A DNA stretch of 64,000 bases from MAG-120531 sp963934855 (lineage in GTDB: Bacteria; Bacteroidota; Bacteroidia; Flavobacteriales; Flavobacteriaceae): assembly GCA_963934855.1 (NCBI GenBank), contig CAWWAC010000001.1:1-64000 (forward strand). Direction: 5' to 3'. Positions 17,440 to 25,459 of the stretch are shown piece by piece (position 1 is the first letter of the stretch; each line of letters starts with the position of its first letter). The notes under the pieces were generated by a model. That model was not told the DNA's origin. It saw only the letters and a list, made by a program, of their open reading frames with translations, and searched no databases. The position numbers were made by a program, and so were the translations under genes.

Positions 17440-18648
17440 TTAAGAAGTAATACCAACCGCTTTTATACAAACTAACATTTTCTCTAAGCTGTCTTGCGGG
17501 TTGTGGTCTAAACCTATAGAAAAACGAATAAGTCCATGGCTTAATCCCATTTCTTTTTGCTCTTTATCTGATATTTCAGAAGAGGTAGAACTTCCAGAGG
17601 CAGAAAATAAAGTTTTATAAAATCCAAGACTTACAGCCAAATAACCAAGTCCAGCTTCTTGCATTGCCTCCATTAATGCATTGGCTTTTTCAATAGACCC
17701 TGCGTCTAAGGTCATAAGACCACCGTGGCCAAAACCAGGCTCTAATTGAGTATCTAAAACAGTTTTTCCTCTATGTCCATCTAGACCAGGATACATCACC
17801 TTATAACCCACTTTTTTAAGCCCTTGAGCAATATGAGCTGCATTCTGAGAATGCTTAACCATTCTAATAGGAAGGGTTTTAAGATTTTTTAAAATTGAAG
17901 CTGCCCTTGCAGAATCTAAAGTACTTCCAAAAAGCATGGCAGCTCCGTCGTGAACGCTTTTTAATGCGTTACAAAAGTCTGCAGTACCACAAACCACACC
18001 AGCTACTGCGTCTGAGGTTCCGTTAATAAATTTAGTAAGACTGTGAATAACCACATGAGCACCCTGTTTCATTGGAGCAATCATAAGCGGGCTAAAAGTA
18101 TTGTCTACTACCAAAGTAAGTCCGTATTTACGAGCCAAATCTCCCATGGCTTTTAAATGGGTCACCTCTAGTAATGGGTTGCTTATGGCTTCACAGTATA
18201 ATACTTTAGTTTTGGAGGTAATAGCAGCTGCTACTGAAGGCAGGTCAGTGCTGTCTACAAAAGTAGTTTGAACACCAAATTTTGGCATAAAGTTCTTGAG
18301 TAAGGCATAGGTACCCCCATAAATAGTTCTGCTACTGACTATATGATCTTGCGTACTACACAACTGAAAAAGAACAGCACTAATAGCGCCCATTCCACTT
18401 CCAAAAACATGGGCAGCCTCAGTACCCTCCATAGCCGCCAGCGATTCTGCAAGCAAATTGTTAGTGGGAGTGCTGTGTCTGGAGTACAAATAACAACCTT
18501 CAGTATTGCCTTCAAAAGTGTCTGCCATGGTCTGAGCCTTTGGAAATGCATAGGTACTGCTATCAGATATGGAAGGATTTACGCCTTGCTGTGCCCCTAA
18601 ATTTTGATGTGATAAGATAGATGCTGCTCCTGTTTTTTGTGTACTCAT
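17440..18648 (-). CDS. Cys/Met-metabolism PLP enzyme (possible methionine gamma-lyase)
   Basis: The 402-residue fold-type I PLP protein has VVDNTFSPL (the Asp contacting the PLP pyridine) and the Schiff-base Lys in HSLTKFINGTSD. Its substrate could be methionine, cystathionine or an O-acyl-homoserine. The divergent Lrp-type regulator resembles the mdeA-mdeR arrangement of Pseudomonas putida and suggests methionine gamma-lyase. However, the Cys that marks that enzyme (Cys116, after LYG) is Gly here (IYGGTYALL), as in cystathionine gamma-synthase/lyase. I leave specificity open. The N-terminal YSRHSTPT replaces the usual YSR-x-NPT. Confidence 0.85.
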   Translation of the reverse strand: MSTQKTGAASILSHQNLGAQQGVNPSISDSSTYAFPKAQTMADTFEGNTEGCYLYSRHSTPTNNLLAESLAAMEGTEAAHVFGSGMGAISAVLFQLCSTQDHIVSSRTIYGGTYALLKNFMPKFGVQTTFVDSTDLPSVAAAITSKTKVLYCEAISNPLLEVTHLKAMGDLARKYGLTLVVDNTFSPLMIAPMKQGAHVVIHSLTKFINGTSDAVAGVVCGTADFCNALKSVHDGAAMLFGSTLDSARAASILKNLKTLPIRMVKHSQNAAHIAQGLKKVGYKVMYPGLDGHRGKTVLDTQLEPGFGHGGLMTLDAGSIEKANALMEAMQEAGLGYLAVSLGFYKTLFSASGSSTSSEISDKEQKEMGLSHGLIRFSIGLDHNPQDSLEKMLVCIKAVGITS

Positions 18649-18666
18649 AAGTGATGTTTTTTGTAA

Positions 18667-18678
18667 ATCTAAGTAGAT
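18667..18678. promoter_or_regulatory. Dyad in the PLP enzyme/Lrp divergent region
   Basis: ATCTA-AG-TAGAT is a perfect 12-bp inverted repeat located 19 bp upstream of the PLP-enzyme start codon. Lrp/AsnC regulators usually bind such AT-rich dyads near the genes they adjoin. Binding by the neighbouring regulator is an inference. Confidence 0.4.
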
Positions 18679-18754
18679 AGTTATAAAAAAACAATATAAT
18701 CTCTGTTGTGATGTTTTTTTTTCTTAATTAATCTTTTTTAATAGATTTTAAAAC

Positions 18755-18762
18755 TATTTTTG
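18755..18762 (+). promoter_or_regulatory. -7 element for the Lrp/AsnC regulator
   Basis: TATTTTTG is an exact TAnnTTTG match 38 nt before the ATG. No clear -33 TTTG is visible. AT-rich half-sites (AATAG...CTATT) overlap it. Confidence 0.45.
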
Positions 18763-18800
18763 AAGAAATATTCCCCTTTAGACCTAAAAATATTCTAAAA

Positions 18801-19256
18801 ATGATAGATGCAGTAGATAAAAAATTACTAAAACTCTTACAGGAAAACAGCAAACAAACCAATAAATATTATGCATCGGTTTTGGGCCTGTCTACCACAG
18901 CTGTCTATGAAAGAATTAAAAAATTAGAACGCTCTGGGGTAATTTCTAGATATACTGCTGTAGTGAACAAAGAAAAAGTAAATAAGAATTTTATTTCTTT
19001 TTGCCATGTAAAATTGCTACAACACTCCAAGCAATACGTGTTGCAATTTGAGAGGGATATTGCTCAGTTAGATGCCGTGGCAAGTTGTTTTCACATAGCG
19101 GGAGACTATGATTATCTGTTAAAAATACAAGTAGAAGATATGGCTGCCTATAGGAACTTTATGGTGAGTAAGCTCACAGCTATTGCACATATAGGAAGTA
19201 CCCAAAGCGCCTTTGTAATTAGTGAAGTAAAAGATACTGCACATATACCTTTGTAG
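18801..19256 (+). CDS. Lrp/AsnC-family transcriptional regulator
   Basis: The 151-residue protein has an N-terminal winged HTH (DKKLLKLLQENSKQTNKYYA..., recognition helix around TTAVYERIKKLERSGVI). A C-terminal RAM/ACT-like effector domain (about 65-145, GDYDYLLKIQVEDM) follows. Such proteins form octamers or hexadecamers and respond to amino acids. The divergent PLP enzyme is the obvious local target and methionine a plausible effector, both inferred. The lpdA gene follows on the same strand but has its own promoter, whose -33 box overlaps this gene's stop codon. Confidence 0.92.
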   Translation: MIDAVDKKLLKLLQENSKQTNKYYASVLGLSTTAVYERIKKLERSGVISRYTAVVNKEKVNKNFISFCHVKLLQHSKQYVLQFERDIAQLDAVASCFHIAGDYDYLLKIQVEDMAAYRNFMVSKLTAIAHIGSTQSAFVISEVKDTAHIPL

Positions 19257-19280
19257 GCTAAAACTTATGGTGTAATTTTG
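19250..19280 (+). promoter_or_regulatory. Promoter of lpdA (TTTG-N19-TAATTTTG)
   Basis: The -33 TTTG (19250-19253), a 19-nt spacer and the -7 TAATTTTG (19273-19280) form a textbook Bacteroidota sigma-A-type promoter. The ATG is 25 nt further on. The -33 box overlaps the Lrp stop codon (ctttgtag), so lpdA can be transcribed independently. Confidence 0.65.
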
Positions 19281-19305
19281 CTTTAAGTTTATTAAAAACA
19301 CATAT

Positions 19306-20712
19306 ATGGACGCTTTTGATGTAGCCGTGATAGGTTCTGGACCTGGAGGTTATGTAGCAGCAATTCGCTGCTCACAATTAGGACTAAAAACAGCCTTGAT
19401 AGAAAAATACAGTACCCTTGGAGGGACCTGTTTAAATGTAGGATGTATTCCTTCAAAAACCTTACTAGATTCTTCTCACCACTACGAACATGCCACTCAG
19501 CATTTTGAAGCCCACGGAATAGAAATTCCTGGAGAGATCATTGCTAATTTAAGCAAGATGAATGCTAGAAAAGACGCAGTAGTAGAACAAACGACCAAAG
19601 GGATTGAGTATTTAATGGATAAAAATAAGATCACTGTATTTCAGGGTCTTGGAAGTTTTAAAGACTCCCATTTGGTTCAGATAAAAGACGCTAAAGATGC
19701 TATCACAACCATTAGCGCTAAGAATATTATTATTGCTACAGGTTCTAAGCCTAGCCAACTGCCTTTTGTTAAGCAAGACAAAGAGCGTATTATTACCTCT
19801 ACAGAGGCATTGTCTCTTCCAGAAATACCCAAGCATTTAGTGGTGATTGGTGGGGGAGTAATAGGTTTGGAATTAGGTCAAGTTTACAAGCGCCTAGGCG
19901 CCGATGTTACTGTGGTAGAATACGCAGACCGCATTATTCCTTCCATGGACGCAGCACTTTCTAAAGAGCTAGCCAAGGTGATGAAAAAACAAAAAGTAAA
20001 ATTTTTACTCTCTCATGGGGTGAATGAGGTAACTAGAAAAGGAGATCTGGTAACCATAAAGGCTAAAGATAAAAAAGGAACAGAAGTTGTTTTAGAGTCA
20101 GACTATTGCTTGGTGGCTGTGGGAAGAAGTCCCTATACAGAAGGATTAAACGCAGCTGCAGCTGGAGTCACTTTAGATGAGAGAGGAAGGGTAGTGGTAA
20201 ACGAACACTTGCAAACAGCTGCTCCTCATATTTACGCTATTGGAGACGTGGTAGCGGGTGCTATGCTGGCCCACAAGGCAGAAGAAGAAGGTACCATGGT
20301 TGCAGAAATTATAGCAGGCCAAAAACCTCATATAAATTACAACCTCATACCTGGAGTAGTTTATACTTGGCCTGAAGTGGCAGCAGTTGGAAAAACTGAA
20401 GAGCAACTTATTGCTAGCAACACGCCTTATAAAGTAGGTCAGTTTCCCATGAGGGCTTTAGGACGCTCTAGAGCCAGTATGGATTTAGATGGTTTTGTGA
20501 AAATTTTAGCTCACAAAGAAACAGATGAAATTTTAGGGGTGCATATGATAGGAGCCCGCTGTGCAGATTTAATTGCTGCAGCGGTGACTGCTATGGAATT
20601 TAGAGCCTCTGCAGAAGACGTTTCTAGAATGAGCCATGCCCACCCAACCTTTGCAGAAGCTATAAAAGAAGCTGCATTAGCTGCAACATCAGACAGGGCA
20701 TTACATATATAA
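19306..20712 (+). CDS. lpdA: Dihydrolipoyl dehydrogenase (E3)
   Basis: The 468-residue flavoprotein has the N-terminal FAD motif GSGPGGYVAAI. The redox disulfide is GTCLNVGCIPS, the NAD-binding motif IGGGVIGLELG and the second FAD contact AIGDVVAGAMLAH. The C-terminal catalytic HAHPT carries the base His. E3 reoxidises dihydrolipoamide for pyruvate, 2-oxoglutarate and branched-chain oxoacid dehydrogenases and for glycine cleavage. No E2 gene is nearby. The fused E1 at 52813-55221 is a possible user of this E3. The gene has its own promoter. Confidence 0.95.
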   Translation: MDAFDVAVIGSGPGGYVAAIRCSQLGLKTALIEKYSTLGGTCLNVGCIPSKTLLDSSHHYEHATQHFEAHGIEIPGEIIANLSKMNARKDAVVEQTTKGIEYLMDKNKITVFQGLGSFKDSHLVQIKDAKDAITTISAKNIIIATGSKPSQLPFVKQDKERIITSTEALSLPEIPKHLVVIGGGVIGLELGQVYKRLGADVTVVEYADRIIPSMDAALSKELAKVMKKQKVKFLLSHGVNEVTRKGDLVTIKAKDKKGTEVVLESDYCLVAVGRSPYTEGLNAAAAGVTLDERGRVVVNEHLQTAAPHIYAIGDVVAGAMLAHKAEEEGTMVAEIIAGQKPHINYNLIPGVVYTWPEVAAVGKTEEQLIASNTPYKVGQFPMRALGRSRASMDLDGFVKILAHKETDEILGVHMIGARCADLIAAAVTAMEFRASAEDVSRMSHAHPTFAEAIKEAALAATSDRALHI

Positions 20713-20736
20713 ATTATTATATTTAAATGTAGCTAT

Positions 20737-20970
20737 TTATCCTTTGTGGCTTCCGTCACAATAAGGTGCATTTTTGGTGAGCTTACAGGTACATAAGTGG
20801 GCCGTTTTATTTTCTGTTACACTAAACTTTAAAGAAGGGGTCGCATTGTGTTTCCTATGAGAACCATCACAAAAGGGTTCACTTTCAGAATGACCACAGC
20901 TACACCAGCTATAGTTTTTATCTTTTTCTAAATCTACCGCAATAGGGTTAAACGTACTAGTTTGACTCAT
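20737..20970 (-). CDS. Small dual-CDGSH iron-sulfur protein
   Basis: The 77-residue protein has two complete CDGSH motifs: CSCGHSESEPFCDGSH near 23-38 and CTCKLTKNAPYCDGSH near 60-75. Each should hold a [2Fe-2S] cluster with three Cys and one His, as in mitoNEET-type proteins. Tandem-motif versions are common small cytosolic bacterial proteins of uncertain role in redox sensing or cluster transfer. The gene starts 3 nt after the stop of the membrane acyltransferase-like gene and is probably cotranscribed with it. There is no transmembrane segment. Confidence 0.93.
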   Translation of the reverse strand: MSQTSTFNPIAVDLEKDKNYSWCSCGHSESEPFCDGSHRKHNATPSLKFSVTENKTAHLCTCKLTKNAPYCDGSHKG

Positions 20971-20973
20971 AAT

Positions 20974-22062
20974 TTATTTTTTAGTAAATATACGTGAAAA
21001 TATTTGTGAGCGCCAATTCTGAGAATGTACATATAAGAATGAAAGCAACACAGAAATGGTCACAAAAACAATTGATCCACTGATAGCTTCTGTAGGAGTG
21101 AGAGATTGTTTAAAAAATCGATAGAGGCCAAAATTATAACTACTGCCATAAAGCAAAACAGAATGAATGACATAAATACTTAATGTATTTTGGCCAATAG
21201 TTAATATTCTAGGATGTGTTACAGCGTTTCTAAGCCCCATAAATATGGCTAATACCCATAAAACGTCTCCCAATCTCATAAACAAATAGTTTTTAGCAGC
21301 TACATTTTTTAAATGGGGCCATTCTATGGTGTCCCTGACCCATATAAAAAAGTCTGAAGACTCGTATTTTAATAGATAACCACCCAAGATACAGATAAGA
21401 ATAGCTACGGGATAAAATTTATGGAAGGATTTAAATTTTAAAAGTAAAAGAGCTAAAAATGCTCCAAAAGTACTATAACCTAACCAAGGTATTATGGTGA
21501 ATACAGAACCGTGGGCTTTGCTTATATAATGACTTAAAAATATGGGCCATGAATCTAAAGTAAGGTTTATATAAAGGGGCTCAAAAATAAAAACAATCAC
21601 AGAAATAAGAACTGCCACCAAAGCAAAACCCCAATAAGACCATTTCCCTATTAGGTAATACAAAACTATAATACAAAATAGTGCTAATCCTATACAGTGC
21701 AGCACATCTACATAATAAGAACTGGGATAAATTTCACCTTTAAAAAGACCATTTATATTAAGTCTTAACAGGTAGCCAATCAAAAGCAACTGTCCAGCTC
21801 TTTTAAGCCCTTTTTTAAGTCTTTTATTTCTGTAACTTTCATCTGTTTCTTTAAAAAGTAAATAAGTGAAAATAAGGCCAGATGCAGTAAAGAAAACAGG
21901 AGCTGTAATGCCTCTAAAATAGAGCCAAATATTATAGATATTGTGATTTGTGTTTCTGTAAATGGGATCTAATAAACCGTCAATAAAATGCCCTTGAAGC
22001 ATCATTATAATAGCCCATGCTCTTATAGCATCAATAAAAAAAAATCGCTTTTGCTCTATCAC
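20974..22062 (-). CDS. Polytopic membrane protein, DUF1624/acyltransferase-3-like
   Basis: The 362-residue protein has about ten transmembrane helices. It opens with RFFFIDAIRAWAIIMMLQGH, resembling the FxxxDxxRAxAIxxMxxxH start shared by heparan-alpha-glucosaminide acetyltransferase-like (DUF1624) and acyltransferase-3 proteins. The early His (QGHF) may be the acyl acceptor. Such proteins move acyl groups across the membrane onto sugars or envelope components. The substrate is unknown. It is followed by the CDGSH gene at 3 nt and is divergent from tilS, 80 nt away. Confidence 0.75.
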   Translation of the reverse strand: MIEQKRFFFIDAIRAWAIIMMLQGHFIDGLLDPIYRNTNHNIYNIWLYFRGITAPVFFTASGLIFTYLLFKETDESYRNKRLKKGLKRAGQLLLIGYLLRLNINGLFKGEIYPSSYYVDVLHCIGLALFCIIVLYYLIGKWSYWGFALVAVLISVIVFIFEPLYINLTLDSWPIFLSHYISKAHGSVFTIIPWLGYSTFGAFLALLLLKFKSFHKFYPVAILICILGGYLLKYESSDFFIWVRDTIEWPHLKNVAAKNYLFMRLGDVLWVLAIFMGLRNAVTHPRILTIGQNTLSIYVIHSVLLYGSSYNFGLYRFFKQSLTPTEAISGSIVFVTISVLLSFLYVHSQNWRSQIFSRIFTKK

Positions 22063-22142
22063 TTTAAGACTCCAAAATTAAGGGTATATTTACAGATCAA
22101 AAGTAACAAAATAAAATAAGTTTAAAAGCAGCCATTTAGTCC

Positions 22143-23462
22143 GTGAAAATAGCCTTTAAAAAACACATTAAATCTCGCTTTCCTGAACTTTCTGAACAAG
22201 CTTTTGTTCTCGCTTGTAGCGGTGGAATAGACTCAGTAGTGATGGCGCATTTATGTGCAAAAATGGGTTTAGTTTTTGCCTTGGCTCATTGTAATTTTAA
22301 TTTAAGGGGTCCTGCCTCTCAGGCCGACGCTGATTTTGTTCATAAACTGGGAGCCCAATTATCAGTTCCTGTATTTATTAATGCATTTAATACTGAAGGC
22401 TATGTGGAAAAGCATAAAATATCTATTCAAATGGCTGCAAGACAGCTCCGTTATGATTGGTTTGAGGAGTTAATATCAAATACTAATTACACTTATTTAG
22501 TGACTGCCCATCATAGAGATGACACTCTAGAAACGATGCTTATTAATTTGACTAGAGGTACTGGGATAGAAGGTTTGTTAGGCATACCAGATAAGAGAGA
22601 CTATATTAGAAGACCCTTACTTCCTTTTTCTAGACTAGACATAGCTGAATACGCAAAAAAAAATCAAATTCTTTGGAGAGAAGACTCCAGTAATGCAGAT
22701 ACTAAGTACCTCAGAAATAAAATAAGACACAGCCTTATACCCATTTTAGAAAGCTTACACCCAACAGCTTTAGAAAATATCATTCAAACGCAACATCATT
22801 TAAGCCAAACCGCAGCTCTATCTGAATTGTATATCACTGGATTAAAAATGTCTCTTTGTAAAGAAACAGAAAAGGGAATACAAATAGATATTAATAGCTT
22901 GCTTTCTGCACCAGCTTTAATAGCTAGTTTATACGCTTTGTTTTCCCCATATGGATTTGTAGATTCTAAAGCTGTTTTAGATTTATGCCATGGAGAAACT
23001 GCTAAAAAACTAGTTTCAGATACCCATTTATTATACAAAGACAGAAATATACTATTTCTATATACCATTTCTCAATCTCAGGCCACTGAAGCTAGCTTTA
23101 CAATATATGATAAAACCAAAAGTATCTCAATTCCCTTTGGCTTAGAAATATTAGATATTTTTGAAAAAGGCTGCTTAAATGGGAAATCTGTCATTGCTGT
23201 AGATGCTTCTTTATTGAAGTTTCCATTAGTAATCAGACATAAAAAAGATGGAGACTTCTTTTTTCCATCGGGTATGAATGGTAAAAAGAAGCTTTCTAAA
23301 TTTTTAAGAGATGAGAAAATTAATGTAATTTCAAAGGCCGAAATTTGGGTACTCACAGACGCTCAAGACGCTATTATTTGGGTGGTGGGATTAAGAGCTG
23401 ATAGCAGATTTCAAACTGGCTTAAAAACAAAGAAAAGCATATGTTTCAAAGTATTAGATTAG
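22143..23462 (+). CDS. tilS: tRNA(Ile)-lysidine synthase
   Basis: The 439-residue protein has the N-type ATP-pyrophosphatase loop CSGGIDS (25-31), the TAHHRDDTLETML motif, the RPLLPF segment and a C-terminal TilS domain (about 355-435). TilS converts C34 of tRNA-Ile(CAU) to lysidine so that it reads AUA codons and is charged with Ile. The start is GTG at 22143; it gives the expected N terminus just before the ATP loop. The 3' end overlaps the DsbD-type gene by 22 nt, suggesting one transcript. Confidence 0.94.
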   Translation: MKIAFKKHIKSRFPELSEQAFVLACSGGIDSVVMAHLCAKMGLVFALAHCNFNLRGPASQADADFVHKLGAQLSVPVFINAFNTEGYVEKHKISIQMAARQLRYDWFEELISNTNYTYLVTAHHRDDTLETMLINLTRGTGIEGLLGIPDKRDYIRRPLLPFSRLDIAEYAKKNQILWREDSSNADTKYLRNKIRHSLIPILESLHPTALENIIQTQHHLSQTAALSELYITGLKMSLCKETEKGIQIDINSLLSAPALIASLYALFSPYGFVDSKAVLDLCHGETAKKLVSDTHLLYKDRNILFLYTISQSQATEASFTIYDKTKSISIPFGLEILDIFEKGCLNGKSVIAVDASLLKFPLVIRHKKDGDFFFPSGMNGKKKLSKFLRDEKINVISKAEIWVLTDAQDAIIWVVGLRADSRFQTGLKTKKSICFKVLD

Positions 23463-25441
23463 GATTTTTTTTATTGAGCGTGATTACTTTCTTAGGATCT
23501 GTGACAGCGCAAGACCTTGATTTTTCTATAAATTCTTCTGAAGACCCAATAAATTGGAGTACTTCCGTGACAAAAGAAAACGACAGTACATTTATTTTAC
23601 AACTAAAAGCAGTCATTAAAAAAGACTGGCATTTGTACTCTCAGACTTCTCCGGACGGAGGCTCTCAGCCTGCTATTTTTAATTTTGAAGATAATGGGAA
23701 ACAATACAAATTATCTGGACCTACCTTGGAAAGTGTCACCCACAGTGAGTATTCAGATATTTTTGAAGTCACAGAAGTATTTTTTAAAGGGGTAGCGGTT
23801 TTTACCCAAAAGATTATTTTAAATAATGTGGGCTTAGAAAAAATAAGTTTTAGCATAGATTATCAGGTATGTAAGGACTTATGTATTGCTTCTGTAGAAC
23901 GTTTTTCTGTTTTTCTAGACCCAGAAAAAGCTTCTTTGACTAAGTCTATTGACCTATCAGATTCAAAAGACGCTCAAAAAACAGCAGCCTTGTTACTCCC
24001 ACTTAAAAACACAGAGCGCCTTGGTAATGAATTAAATGAAACAGAGGGGTCTAAAGCTAATAACTTGTGGAAAATATTTATACTAGGAGTCTTAGGGGGG
24101 CTTATAGCATTGCTAACACCTTGTGTGTTTCCCATGATTCCACTAACCGTCTCTTATTTCACTAAGGGATCTGAAAATAGAAAACAAGGGATATCAAGAG
24201 CCCTTTGGTATGGTTTTTTCATTGTCTTTATCTATGTATTACTCTCCTTACCTTTTCATTTATTTAATTCAGTAGATGCTCAAATTTTAAATACTGTAGC
24301 CACTAATATGTGGCTTAATGTATTTTTCTTTATTGTTTTTGTATTTTTTGCAGGCTCATTTTTTGGATTTTACGAATTAAACTTACCGTCTTCCTGGGTA
24401 AATAAAATGGATGCATCTGCTTCTAAAATGGGAGGTATTATAGGAGTCTTTTTTATGGCTCTAACTTTGGCTTTGGTTTCATTTTCTTGTACGGGACCCA
24501 TTTTAGGAGGTCTACTTGGAAGTACAGCCTTGGCAAGTGGTGATGTAGCCACTAATTTAAGTGTGGGTATGTTTGGCTTTGGTATTGCATTGGCTTTTCC
24601 CTTCGCTCTTTTTGCACTCTTTCCTGGAATGCTGTCTAGTTTACCAAAATCTGGTGGTTGGATGCTTACTGTAAAGGTGTTTTTAGGTTTTTTAGAATTA
24701 GGTCTGGCATTTAAATTTTTATCTAACGCAGACTTAGTGGGTCATTGGGGTCTTTTAAAACGAGAAGTGTTTTTAGGTATCTGGATGTTGCTATCTTTAG
24801 GTTTAGCGGCTTACTTATTAGGGGTTTTTGACAAAGTAAAAAAATCCATTCATTGGTCTAGATTTCCATGGATACTAGGGGCTTTAGTATTTGGTGGGTT
24901 TTTGCTATTGGGGATATTAAAAAAACAAGACTTGGCTTGGCTTAGTGGTTTTCCTCCACCTAGTTTTTACTCTCTTTATGAGCAGGAGTCTGATTGTCCA
25001 CTTGGTTTGGAATGCTATAAAGATTTTGAAATAGGTTTGTCAGCAGCTAAAGCAGCTAACAAACCTATTTTATTAGATTTTACTGGCTGGGCTTGTGTGA
25101 ACTGTAGGCGTATGGAAGAAAATGTATGGCGAGACCCATCGGTATTTAATAAAATAAAAAACGAGTTTGTGCTTATTTCTCTTTACATAGACGACAGATC
25201 TCCTTTAATTGAATCAGAACAATTTATTTTTCAATTCGCTTCCGGTAGACAAAAACCTATTACTACAGTTGGCCAGAAATGGGGCACCTTTCAGACAGTT
25301 AATTTTAATGCAGCCTCACAACCATATTATGTCTTGCTTTCACCAAATTTACACATTCTTGGGCCAGCTATTCAATATACAAATATTGATGTTTACGATT
25401 CTTGGTTAGAAGCAGGACTCAATGAATTTAAAAAACAATAA
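23441..25441 (+). CDS. dsbD: DsbD-type thiol:disulfide interchange protein
   Basis: The 666-residue protein has three modules: a signal peptide (1-23) and periplasmic alpha-like domain with Cys144/Cys148 (CKDLC); a central eight-helix CcdA-like domain with TPCVFPM and SCTGP cysteines; and a C-terminal thioredoxin-like domain with WACVNCR. All six cysteines needed to relay electrons from cytoplasmic thioredoxin to periplasmic thiols are present. Likely recipients are disulfide isomerases, cytochrome c maturation proteins or peroxiredoxins. It overlaps tilS by 22 nt and is followed by the acylase gene after 18 nt. The name is used at family level. Confidence 0.92.
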   Translation: MFQSIRLGFFLLSVITFLGSVTAQDLDFSINSSEDPINWSTSVTKENDSTFILQLKAVIKKDWHLYSQTSPDGGSQPAIFNFEDNGKQYKLSGPTLESVTHSEYSDIFEVTEVFFKGVAVFTQKIILNNVGLEKISFSIDYQVCKDLCIASVERFSVFLDPEKASLTKSIDLSDSKDAQKTAALLLPLKNTERLGNELNETEGSKANNLWKIFILGVLGGLIALLTPCVFPMIPLTVSYFTKGSENRKQGISRALWYGFFIVFIYVLLSLPFHLFNSVDAQILNTVATNMWLNVFFFIVFVFFAGSFFGFYELNLPSSWVNKMDASASKMGGIIGVFFMALTLALVSFSCTGPILGGLLGSTALASGDVATNLSVGMFGFGIALAFPFALFALFPGMLSSLPKSGGWMLTVKVFLGFLELGLAFKFLSNADLVGHWGLLKREVFLGIWMLLSLGLAAYLLGVFDKVKKSIHWSRFPWILGALVFGGFLLLGILKKQDLAWLSGFPPPSFYSLYEQESDCPLGLECYKDFEIGLSAAKAANKPILLDFTGWACVNCRRMEENVWRDPSVFNKIKNEFVLISLYIDDRSPLIESEQFIFQFASGRQKPITTVGQKWGTFQTVNFNAASQPYYVLLSPNLHILGPAIQYTNIDVYDSWLEAGLNEFKKQ

Positions 25442-25459
25442 CCTTTTTAAGTAATTCTA

